NCBI GenBank assembly: GCA_023248215.1
Contig: JAHFEW010000034.1
Coordinates: forward strand, 4,059 to 42,608
Direction of reading: 5' to 3'
Length of the DNA: 38,550 bases
Source: Nitrospira sp.
GTDB lineage: Bacteria > Nitrospirota > Nitrospiria > Nitrospirales > Nitrospiraceae
Shown: piece by piece, positions 8,854 to 16,764 of the stretch
Numbering within the stretch: the stretch's first letter is position 1
How the letters are laid out: every line of letters starts with the position of its first letter
Position numbers and translations under genes: made by a program
The notes under the pieces: generated by a model
The model's database searches: none
Seen by the model: only the letters and a program-made list of their open reading frames with translations
Told to the model about the DNA's origin: nothing

Positions 8854-10776
8854 TCATGGCCGACTCTTCATGTTGACAAGGAAACTCACCGCCTGCGGAC
8901 CCTCTCGCCAGTATTCAATCAGTTCGATCTGCGGGTTCTTTGCCAACCACTCGCGGCAGGCCCGCTGTTCGCCGCATTCGGGACTCCCGCGGAACCGGAA
9001 CCAGTCGTCAAAAATGAGGATCGTACCCTGTCCTACCAAATCGGTAATGAAATCCAGCACCGGCACCGTCGATTCGTAGAGATCGCAATCAATCATCACG
9101 ACGGCCGCCTTGCGCAACCCATATCTATCTTTAGTCTCAGCATTGAGCGACTTGTCGTAGTATCCGGGCACAGTCACTACATCTTTCAGATCGACCCCGG
9201 CTGCGACAAGGTTCGTCCTGAATCGGTCTTCCGGACATTGGTATGAACCTTCATGATAGTCGACGTGGCGTTCGCCTGGTCCGCCGGGTAGGCCCTCAAA
9301 AGAGTCGAACGCAAAAAACCGTGGACGGTTCTCTTTCCAGCGTCGATACTCAGGGGTGTCATAGGCCAGGGCGAGGTGCCTGCCCCGATTGTACATCTGC
9401 GCGTGATATGCCGCCGCAAATGACCTGCCCTTCCAGACGCCGAATTCGAGATAATTCCCCTCAACTTGGTTCCACGTCATGAATGCCATGGCCGCGTTAA
9501 TGCAGCCGTCTTGTCCAACGTACCTCGTGAAAACGAACCTGCCCGCCCATTTGCGCAGCAGGCAAACGACGGTATTGATAACGCGATCCTTCAGCATGTG
9601 GAATGTTCCTCTGTCGCCAGTCGTGACCGTGGTTGAGTGTTTCGCCCAGCCAAGCAAGCGTACTCCAAAGTACCGGAGTTCGCGGTGGATCTGCCAAAGG
9701 AATGATGAATTTGTGGACAATGCACGGCAGTACTGAGCTGTCCGAATCGATTTCGTGTCGCACGCAGTTTTTCGGGGGTGGGCATAATAGTCCGAGAGTT
9801 TCTCATTGCCCATGCCCGGCGTTTGAAGCCACTTTGGCACGCACTCGGAAAGCACGTCCACGTCCGTGAGTACCTTACTCAAACCTGAGCCGGTCGTTGG
9901 GCAGACGCTCTGGTATGCGTCGCCGATGAGCACGAGCCCTGGCTGAATGTGCCCACTCACCCCATACAGATCGACAGGACACATCTCAACCCTGCTTGTA
10001 ATGCGGTAAGGGCCGGTGAGCCGGACCAACTCGGGAAGCGCACGCATGAGCTCCTCGTGTGGTTCCTGCTTGAACCGTTTCACCCATTCCTCTCCCGGGG
10101 ATCGATACACAAAGAAGTTGGCTCGCATCACGTCTCGGATAGGAAACAAAGTCAGAAACGCGATTCGCGTAGCAATCCCATCCGGGTAATATGTGAGCGC
10201 ATCGAACAAAAACGGCTGCCCATTCTCTCGTGAAATATTGAATCCGATGGCAAACGACTGACCCTCGCGAATCATACGTTTGTGAATGCCGAGACCTGCC
10301 TGAAGATTGCCCCCTAGGCCGCAGGCAAGCACGATAAGGCGGGCCGCGATCGTTTCACCTCCCATGAGCGTCAGCCGCGAGACATCCGGACCAGGAACGA
10401 TGTCCAGAACCCGGCCAATTTTCCACGTAACCGTTGAAGCAATTTGGGCTCGAATTGCGTTTACTATGTTCTGATAAAATATACCGTACTGTTCCAAATG
10501 CAATACCCGGATAACCTCCCCGCTTCGGGCGCTGATCACTTCATTAATGCGACTGGCGAAGGGCAGAAGTCCCTCCATCAAGCCAAACTTACGGAAGAGT
10601 TGTGCTTGGTCGGGTTCAATTTTCTCGGCCATGAAGCACGCCGGATAGGTTTGGCGTGAGTCAATGAGCATCACACGCACACCCTTCCGCGCAAGGACGG
10701 CTGCGGCACTGGCCCCAGCGACTCCAGCCCCCACAATCACAACATCCGCATCAATCGAGACCGGTGAGGTATTCAT
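8854..10776 (-). CDS. FAD-dependent oxidoreductase fused to a TylF-like O-methyltransferase
   Basis: This is a 640-residue protein with two enzyme domains. Residues 1-380 are a PHBH/geranylgeranyl-reductase-type flavoprotein: dinucleotide motif VVIVGAGVAGASAA (12-25), an acidic residue at the end of strand 2 (D39), and the second FAD motif GDAYQSVCPTTGSGL (285-299). Residues about 400-640 are a class I SAM methyltransferase of the TylF/MycF sugar O-methyltransferase type: motif I LEFGVWKGRSF (443-453), metal/substrate motifs IDCDLYES (562-569) and FDDW (589-592). The frame runs unbroken across both halves. In an EPS operon the methyltransferase half could methylate a nucleotide sugar or glycan and the flavoprotein half could oxidise or reduce the same substrate or a lipid. 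Both roles are inferred. Confidence 0.85.
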   Translation of the reverse strand: MNTSPVSIDADVVIVGAGVAGASAAAVLARKGVRVMLIDSRQTYPACFMAEKIEPDQAQLFRKFGLMEGLLPFASRINEVISARSGEVIRVLHLEQYGIFYQNIVNAIRAQIASTVTWKIGRVLDIVPGPDVSRLTLMGGETIAARLIVLACGLGGNLQAGLGIHKRMIREGQSFAIGFNISRENGQPFLFDALTYYPDGIATRIAFLTLFPIRDVMRANFFVYRSPGEEWVKRFKQEPHEELMRALPELVRLTGPYRITSRVEMCPVDLYGVSGHIQPGLVLIGDAYQSVCPTTGSGLSKVLTDVDVLSECVPKWLQTPGMGNEKLSDYYAHPRKTACDTKSIRTAQYCRALSTNSSFLWQIHRELRYFGVRLLGWAKHSTTVTTGDRGTFHMLKDRVINTVVCLLRKWAGRFVFTRYVGQDGCINAAMAFMTWNQVEGNYLEFGVWKGRSFAAAYHAQMYNRGRHLALAYDTPEYRRWKENRPRFFAFDSFEGLPGGPGERHVDYHEGSYQCPEDRFRTNLVAAGVDLKDVVTVPGYYDKSLNAETKDRYGLRKAAVVMIDCDLYESTVPVLDFITDLVGQGTILIFDDWFRFRGSPECGEQRACREWLAKNPQIELIEYWREGPQAVSFLVNMKSRP

Positions 10777-10861
10777 GCGCCTTGTTCCCCTTCCAATATG
10801 AAGTCACTCTCCACCATTCTGTGCTTGACCGAGTGTGTGCCAGGATCAATTGACACCGGCT

Positions 10862-10883
10862 CCCCCCTCAAGAGAGAGGGGGG
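10862..10883. other. Perfect 8-bp hairpin between sugar transferase and fusion gene
   Basis: CCCCCCTC and GAGGGGGG flank a 6-base loop (AAGAGA). No T run follows on the minus strand, so it does not fit a standard intrinsic terminator. It could slow polymerase or protect an mRNA end inside the operon. Confidence 0.5.
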
Positions 10884-10922
10884 CGGAAAATGAGCATGTA
10901 CTGATGCACGGGCAAACAATGG

Positions 10923-12137
10923 CTAACGTGCTCCCTCTCCAAATAACACAACTTTGACTGTATTGACCATGATCCGTAGGTCCAACATGAGCGACAAGTG
11001 TTTCACATAATAGAGATCATATTGAAGTTTAATGTGCGAGTCTTCCGGCGAGGCGCCGTAACGAAAACGAGTCTGGGCCCAGCCGGTGATTCCAGGTCTG
11101 ACGGCATGGCGGAGATCAAAATAGGGAATACTGTTCCGCAGTTCACTGACGAACACGGGTCGCTCAGGTCGAGGCCCGACGAGACTCATCTCGCCTTTCA
11201 AGACATTTATGAGCTGGGGCAGCTCATCCAATCTCCACTTTCGAAGCCACCGGCCGACTCGAGACACTCGCGGATCCCGAGTCGATGCCCAGCGAGGCCC
11301 ACTTTTCTCGGCATCGTGCTGCATGGAGCGAAGTTTCCAAATCATATAGGTTTGACCGCATAATCCTACGCGCATTTGCCGATAGAATATTGGGCCGCTG
11401 GAGTCCAGTATAATAATCACACCGAGAAGGACAAAGAGCGGCGATAGCATCGTTAGCCCAATGGCTGACACCACGACATCGAGGAAACGCTTCACCCACC
11501 TCGTGATTCTCCGCCTGCTGAAACCTACCGAAAAAATCAACGCGCTAGGCTTGAGATGGTCAATCGACAAACGTCCGGATACCTCTTCAAATAGATAATG
11601 TCCGTCGACGACATCATGACCCATCACTTTCATATTGAGGAGCGTTTGAACGGGAAGAAGCGCGCGCCGGTCTTCCAAACAGACGGCGATGGTACGAACC
11701 TGGTGTTGTCGCACGATGTCGAACAACTGGTCGTAGGTTCCGATGATACTTGGATTCACCAACCGTTCCCCGACACGGCTTGCATCCTTATCGAGAAATC
11801 CTACGACCTCACTGAAGTGGCTTCGCCTGGACAAGAGCACTTCACAGAGATCAATTGCAAGTGGACCCACACCAAGGATCAGTACTCGCCTCTTGAGGTT
11901 CAGGAAACCATCTGAAATTTCGGTAAGAGGCTGAACTGTAGCCGCTGCCTCTACGTAAGCAGCTTGCTGAACAGTGCTTGGGGTATTTATGACACGCAGA
12001 CTGGACATTCCTCCCATCCGGACTCTGCCCATCGTCTGATCCAGTGAGGTGTCACTCCTTTGTTTCACAGACTGGAACAACCCCAGGGGCCGATACCATT
12101 TGATCTGCCGGTTCAAATTGCGAAGTGTTTCGAGCAT
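10923..12137 (-). CDS. Undecaprenyl-phosphate sugar-phosphate transferase (EPS priming enzyme), lacking the N-terminal membrane bundle
   Basis: This is a protein of 404 residues. A nucleotide-binding (CoA_binding_3-like) domain starts at RRVLILGVGPLAIDL (83-97). A membrane segment (about 220-244) leads into the bacterial sugar transferase domain with KLRSM (268-272), DELPQLINVLKGEMSLVGPR (304-323) and PERP. This is the polyisoprenyl-phosphate hexose-1-phosphate transferase family (WcaJ, PssA), which starts repeat-unit synthesis on the inner membrane. Full-length relatives usually carry four or more N-terminal transmembrane helices. Here the first 80 residues are hydrophilic and no hydrophobic block precedes residue 83, so the protein resembles a shortened form. 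The sugar is probably glucose or galactose, but the sequence does not say which. Confidence 0.9.
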   Translation of the reverse strand: MLETLRNLNRQIKWYRPLGLFQSVKQRSDTSLDQTMGRVRMGGMSSLRVINTPSTVQQAAYVEAAATVQPLTEISDGFLNLKRRVLILGVGPLAIDLCEVLLSRRSHFSEVVGFLDKDASRVGERLVNPSIIGTYDQLFDIVRQHQVRTIAVCLEDRRALLPVQTLLNMKVMGHDVVDGHYLFEEVSGRLSIDHLKPSALIFSVGFSRRRITRWVKRFLDVVVSAIGLTMLSPLFVLLGVIIILDSSGPIFYRQMRVGLCGQTYMIWKLRSMQHDAEKSGPRWASTRDPRVSRVGRWLRKWRLDELPQLINVLKGEMSLVGPRPERPVFVSELRNSIPYFDLRHAVRPGITGWAQTRFRYGASPEDSHIKLQYDLYYVKHLSLMLDLRIMVNTVKVVLFGEGAR

Positions 12138-12310
12138 GGTGGTAGTCCTTACCGGTCTTTAAAAACGCTTGGGTTGATGCGCATCCTTGACGTTGAGAAA
12201 TGCCCTGCCTTATTACTGTTTCAGCAGAATTCCTGTGACAGCAGATCGATTATGGTTGGATACGTGAAGTGCACATGGCTCGTGCAGAGCATCCGTCATT
12301 CATTTGGATT

Positions 12311-13585
12311 TTAGGCAGGAGCGGCTCGATCTCCGGTGCGTCCCCGGCTACCCAGTGCCGATTCCGATTGGCCATTAGGAGATAGGCCTTGGGCAGAATT
12401 TAAGACGGGCGGAGCCAGTTCTTTCTTCAGCAGGCACTGGAGATATTCCTCATACATCGCAAGCCAGATCGTTTCTTGACGAAATTCACGCACCGCGCGT
12501 TCGCGCGCGGCCGAGCCATGCTGACGGCGCAACTCTGGATTTTCGAGATACCCTTTGATCGCTTCTGCCAACCTCTGCGAGTCGTAGGGCGGGACAAGTG
12601 TTCCGGTGATCCCGTTCTGGACAGCATCAACACAGCCTGGGACAGCGGTTGCGACTACGGGCAAGCTCATCGCGGCGGCTTCAAGGAGAACATTCGGGAA
12701 CCCTTCTCGATACGTCGGTAAGACCACAATATCCATGGCGGCATACAGTGGCGGCGTATTCCATTCCTCACCGGTGAGATGAATGCGCGGATCTCGACGG
12801 AGCAACTCTTCGACCTCTGCAGGGAGAGGGTCCTCTGGCTCAGCCCGGCCGACCATCAGAAGGTGCAAGTATGGATATTCGTTTCGCAGAGAACGCCACG
12901 CCTCGGCCAGTTCGACAATGCCTTTGCTCCAGACCATCCGGCCGATAAACCCCAGTACGGCAGCATCGTTCGGAATGCCATACTTTGCTCGTATTTCGCT
13001 TCGGGAAGACGCGAGAACCTTCGACGGGTTGAAGCGATTGATCGAATCGACTCCGTTGCCACTCCCTCCCCCAAGAACCTTGATCTTCTCGGCGGAGCAG
13101 AGGCCATCAGCCACAGCTTGGGCCCGCAAAGACGCACTGACACACAACACTTCATGAGCGAACCGACAGGACAACTTTTCAATCCATACCAGCAGATGGC
13201 GTTTCCAGCCTGTCGCAGTCACAAACCGCAGACCCCGTATATGATAAATGCGGACGGGAACTCGGGCTAACCACGCACCGAGCATGCCGAGAAAGCCGCC
13301 TTTGGGAGTGTGCCCATGAACAATGTCCGGCCGCACCCGGCGTAGCCATCGCCAAATCCTGAGAAGGGCCACGAGATCGAGGAGCGGCGTAATACGTTTT
13401 GTCATCTCTATCGCCTGAACAGATATCCCTTCTCTTTCTGAAAACAGGGACAGAAGCTCACCCGGTGCTGATAGGCCGTATATCTCAAACCCGCGAGCTT
13501 TCATGTAACTCACCTGCCCGGCAAGATAGGTAAAAGAATACGGCACGGTCATGATATGGACCAAACGAATCGGCCTTGGAGTCAT
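12311..13585 (-). CDS. Glycosyltransferase family 4
   Basis: This is a 424-residue GT-B enzyme. The N-terminal half has the acceptor domain (IVHGHTPKGGFLGMLGAWLA, typical of the GT4 subgroup related to PglA-like and N-acetylgalactosaminyl transferases). The C-terminal half has the donor-sugar domain with GFIGRMVWSKGI and the E-x7-E motif EGFPNVLLEA. It would add a sugar from a nucleotide donor to the lipid-linked repeat unit at the inner membrane. The last 35 residues are low-complexity and hydrophilic. A GGGGGAG stretch lies about 9 bases before the ATG. It follows the deacetylase gene at 13894 by 308 bases. Confidence 0.9.
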   Translation of the reverse strand: MTPRPIRLVHIMTVPYSFTYLAGQVSYMKARGFEIYGLSAPGELLSLFSEREGISVQAIEMTKRITPLLDLVALLRIWRWLRRVRPDIVHGHTPKGGFLGMLGAWLARVPVRIYHIRGLRFVTATGWKRHLLVWIEKLSCRFAHEVLCVSASLRAQAVADGLCSAEKIKVLGGGSGNGVDSINRFNPSKVLASSRSEIRAKYGIPNDAAVLGFIGRMVWSKGIVELAEAWRSLRNEYPYLHLLMVGRAEPEDPLPAEVEELLRRDPRIHLTGEEWNTPPLYAAMDIVVLPTYREGFPNVLLEAAAMSLPVVATAVPGCVDAVQNGITGTLVPPYDSQRLAEAIKGYLENPELRRQHGSAARERAVREFRQETIWLAMYEEYLQCLLKKELAPPVLNSAQGLSPNGQSESALGSRGRTGDRAAPA

Positions 13586-13893
13586 CGCGTACGCTCCCCC
13601 AAATAAAATGGTCAGCCTAACTAAATGGAGAACATTTCGGCAGAACAGTTATTCCAGGACGTTCCTTTAAAGACGTCACAAATCACGGAACTGAGGATCT
13701 TTGCCGTTCGCAAGGAGGGAATTAACGGCTGCCCTGATATAAACCATCACGCTGAAGTTCAGGATCTCTTGGGCGACCTCTTCCACGTCGAACGACAAGT
13801 AGGAAGCAAAAGGGGCTCGGCTCTAAAATCGCTCCTCTTGCAGGAAAATAAGGACGATCGACTGCATGGACCGCCTGAAGAACAGTGTCGGAC
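13586..13893. other. Intergenic stretch between deacetylase 1 and the GT4 gene
   Basis: 308 bases. A plus-strand open frame (13625-14032) runs into the deacetylase gene on the opposite strand and has no recognisable domain, so I do not call it. I see no clear terminator or repeat. Confidence 0.4.
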
Positions 13894-14928
13894 CTACATA
13901 ACCGAGGAGCGTACCAGCGACGGCATGACTCTTAACGAAGGGGCAGGAGGTTGTCTCTTTTCTCTCTCCAGGCGCCTCGCATACTCGTCCATGGTCAAAA
14001 TATCGAGAAGTCCTTTTTCCCTCAATTGGTGAGCATAGGAGAATATTTCTTCCAAACCCGAGAGCATCATGTCCGAGTCAAAGTTGAGATTGAACGGGTG
14101 GAACCAGAGGTGGTAGAGTTCCCCGGTCTTCACCGCTCGGTCGATACCCCGTTTACCTTTGAGCACTCGGCTTGCGATCGGAATGTACTTACGAATCCCA
14201 CGCCGCGTCATATAGAGGTGATTGCCGGGGATATTCCAAAGTCCCGGCATGACTTCTTCCGCGCGCACCTTCCGTGGCGGTAGAGCGAACAGCTGGTCCA
14301 GAAAGTTAGCGCCTCGGCGCAGCGCGCCTTTGGTCCATGGAACGATCTCGGGCGTTGCCCCTCTGTAAGTCCGAAGGCCGAAACTCTTCAGAAGCTGCAG
14401 ATGACCGACCTGGTTCCTGGGAAACACGAAACTCTTCAGAACGACATTCCTCTTGGCAGCCGCTTCGACAGCAGCTTGGATGTCTGCCCGGGCGATTGAA
14501 GACGTACACTCAGGATCTCCGTAATAGATGTGCGCGAAGGAATGAGACCCAATTTCGTGGGGGACTTGCGCTTCCCTTATCCAATCCAGGATATCCGGGG
14601 CATACCAACCGGGAGCAAGAGATCCTCTCGTGCATGGGTCAAAGCAGAACCAATCGCGGGGAAACCATGAGAATCGAGGACGAGGACGAATCTCTCCGTG
14701 GGCATGACCGCCTTGATCGCGGTCACAGCTATCCAACATGAGATGTCCAACCATCGCCCAGGTAGCTGGTATTTCATAACGGTCCATGAGCGCAAGGAGA
14801 CTCTTGATGTGCTTTCGTTCCTCCAGAGATTGAGCATCGAGTGCATTGACGGGGACCTTGTCGAATCGTCCCCACGACAGCTCAAGATCCAGACTCAGCA
14901 CCATGGTACCCCGTATATTGCCTGCCAT
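13894..14928 (-). CDS. Polysaccharide deacetylase family protein (copy 1)
   Basis: The start is ATG 14928, preceded by AAGGAG at 6-7 bases; an in-frame ATG at 14979 has no such site. The product is 344 residues. It has NodB-like features: MVLSLDLELSWG near the N-terminus in place of the usual TFDDG, IPATWAMVGHLM, the metal-binding H-x3-H in HEIGSHSFAH, and FVFPRNQVGH. The second catalytic Asp of the classic motif 1 is here a Glu or is displaced, so activity is likely but not certain. It would remove N- or O-acetyl groups from the EPS. No signal peptide is seen, so it may act in the cytoplasm on intermediates. It is a close paralog of the gene at 24001-25077. Confidence 0.88.
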   Translation of the reverse strand: MAGNIRGTMVLSLDLELSWGRFDKVPVNALDAQSLEERKHIKSLLALMDRYEIPATWAMVGHLMLDSCDRDQGGHAHGEIRPRPRFSWFPRDWFCFDPCTRGSLAPGWYAPDILDWIREAQVPHEIGSHSFAHIYYGDPECTSSIARADIQAAVEAAAKRNVVLKSFVFPRNQVGHLQLLKSFGLRTYRGATPEIVPWTKGALRRGANFLDQLFALPPRKVRAEEVMPGLWNIPGNHLYMTRRGIRKYIPIASRVLKGKRGIDRAVKTGELYHLWFHPFNLNFDSDMMLSGLEEIFSYAHQLREKGLLDILTMDEYARRLEREKRQPPAPSLRVMPSLVRSSVM

Positions 14929-15147
14929 GAGATTCTCCTTGAACATCGCGCGGGAAGGTTTCGGATTACAGAATTGCATCCATCTCTCTCTGATAAACCC
15001 CTAGCCCACTGGCAAACCTAAACAATACCGCCCACACACAGGGGTAACGCTCGCCGGGGGATGGACTTTTCCCGGTTGAGAAGCCACTCACCTCGTTCGG
15101 AGGATTATTCCGGCTCGGTGCCTGCAAAATCAGGGGAACATCAGCAT

Positions 15148-16440
15148 TCAGTCGGATGATGGGCGATTGATACTTGCATCGACGAAATTGACGAATCGGT
15201 CCAAATTTCGTTGTGGGAGAAGCCCGCGAACTATCGCGATTGATCTCCTAGCCAGCTGCTTCAGGTATCGTACAGCCAAAACTTCTGGCCATGCACATTG
15301 ACTTCGCAACCGGCGGTCAAAGAAATAATGGGTCGCCGCACGTCGGGAATCCTGCGCCCATTGAAACTTGTACGCTTCATCCCCGCGCAAAAAATCAAAC
15401 CGTTCGTGCCCGGTCCGGATAGCCTCTTCGATGGCACAGCCCATCATGACCAGACCGACGCTCAGACGTTGCCAAGCTGGATCTATCCCGGTCTGGTAAA
15501 AAGAAAAGGTCTTGCCGACCGAGAACCCATAGAGAGCCCCAACGGCCTTTCCGTTTACCTGCAGCAGAAACAACCGAGCCATGCCATTGGCCGCCATGTG
15601 CTTGAGCGCGTCGGCATGAAAGTCTTGGATATGCGGCGCAAGAAATGAACTGTACTTAAGCTGGCGCTCAAACCGCAGTCTGTGCAACCGAACGAACTCG
15701 CCAAAGCGCTCTTGCAGTTCGGCCTGGTTCCTTAGGACCATAAACTTGAATTCGCCTTCGCGCTCAAGCGCCCGCCGCCGCCGCCGAAAGTTATACCGAA
15801 GATTCGACCCCACGCCAGCTAGATACGTTTCGAAAGAAGACGGCAGCGCTGTATACGGACAAGTCTCGGTGTGAGTGACCCGCTGCGTCATGCCAATCGA
15901 CTGAAACCCCTCGCAAAGACGCACGAACGCTGGCGATGCTTCTTCGCCGTCAGCCAATTCGATGTAATCCCATTCCGCCCGCCGTTGCGCCAGAAAACCA
16001 AGAAGCGCCTGAATGGCGGGCTGCTCATATTCAGGATCTATCAAAATATTCAGATGGTCGGATCCAACCCATTTATGAGCCAGAAAACAAAGGCCGCGTG
16101 GTCCCAGCGGCCCAAACACTGAACGACGAACATAGAAGGGAGCGATCGCAACGAGCCGCCCTGACCCTTGCCGCACCGTCACAATGAATAGTCGGTTTTT
16201 TCCGCCCCAATGCCTCCACCAGGACGCCATCCACTCCACACTGAGGAATGGGGTCTGGCACCCGATACGTCGGAAGAACTCTCGCCATTCCCCTGAGAAT
16301 GCCTCCAATTCTGATGTCGTGTTCAAGCATTCAGCAGTGAGGCCACCGGCGAAGACACAACCCTTGGGGGCCTCAAGGCTGATAGCCATTTCACTATCGA
16401 GATCTAGCGTCTGCAACACATGCACACTAATCTTGGACAT
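15148..16440 (-). CDS. FemAB/GNAT-like acyltransferase of EPS clusters
   Basis: I start at ATG 16440 (MSKISV), which has GAGGA 5-6 bases upstream; another ATG lies four codons earlier. The product is about 430 residues. The C-terminal half is an Acetyltransf_6 (BioF2-like/FemAB-type GNAT) domain with LRYNFRRRRRALERE, KAVGALYGF, and FLRGDEAYKFQWA near the end. In EPS loci, proteins of this type are thought to add an acyl or aminoacyl group to the polymer or its precursor. The gene lies 324 bases after the amidotransferase gene, and the pairing fits a joint role in adding an amide-linked substituent. That last point is inference. Confidence 0.87.
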   Translation of the reverse strand: MSKISVHVLQTLDLDSEMAISLEAPKGCVFAGGLTAECLNTTSELEAFSGEWREFFRRIGCQTPFLSVEWMASWWRHWGGKNRLFIVTVRQGSGRLVAIAPFYVRRSVFGPLGPRGLCFLAHKWVGSDHLNILIDPEYEQPAIQALLGFLAQRRAEWDYIELADGEEASPAFVRLCEGFQSIGMTQRVTHTETCPYTALPSSFETYLAGVGSNLRYNFRRRRRALEREGEFKFMVLRNQAELQERFGEFVRLHRLRFERQLKYSSFLAPHIQDFHADALKHMAANGMARLFLLQVNGKAVGALYGFSVGKTFSFYQTGIDPAWQRLSVGLVMMGCAIEEAIRTGHERFDFLRGDEAYKFQWAQDSRRAATHYFFDRRLRSQCAWPEVLAVRYLKQLARRSIAIVRGLLPQRNLDRFVNFVDASINRPSSD

Positions 16441-16764
16441 TTGAATCCTCATCCGACCCAGATGGCCGCCAAACCTTCCGAGGCATGCGTCGCCTGGGTC
16501 TTTTGTTGGAACCCTGCACCAGTATCGTCAAAATTCTGTCTGCCTCACAGAGGGTTTCTGCAAATGCACCACCCCCTGGAGTTTGTGACTGTTTTATGAA
16601 ATCCCGAATAAGCGGCGATTTCGCAAATCCTAAGGCTTGATTCAGGAGGGAAGCGCGTTCATGGCCTTATGCGGAGTGCGTAGTCTCAACGATGCGCTCC
16701 TGCCTCAATGGTCGCCACCGTGGTCATCACTTTTTCGGCAACACCCTCTCCTTCCCTGACGAAC
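16441..16764. other. Intergenic stretch between amidotransferase and GNAT genes
   Basis: 324 bases. One minus-strand frame stays open for about 80 codons into the GNAT start (reads GFAKSPLIRDFIKQ and then GGGAFAETLCEADRILTIL), but it has no good start codon and I do not recognise it. It may be the end of a lost gene. Confidence 0.35.

Noticed and set aside
13625-14032. Plus-strand 135-codon frame
   Set aside because: It overlaps the well-supported deacetylase gene on the other strand and shows no domain.
16441-16690. Minus-strand open frame of about 80 codons before the GNAT gene
   Set aside because: It has no start codon with a ribosome binding site and no recognised family; kept only as a note on the gap.
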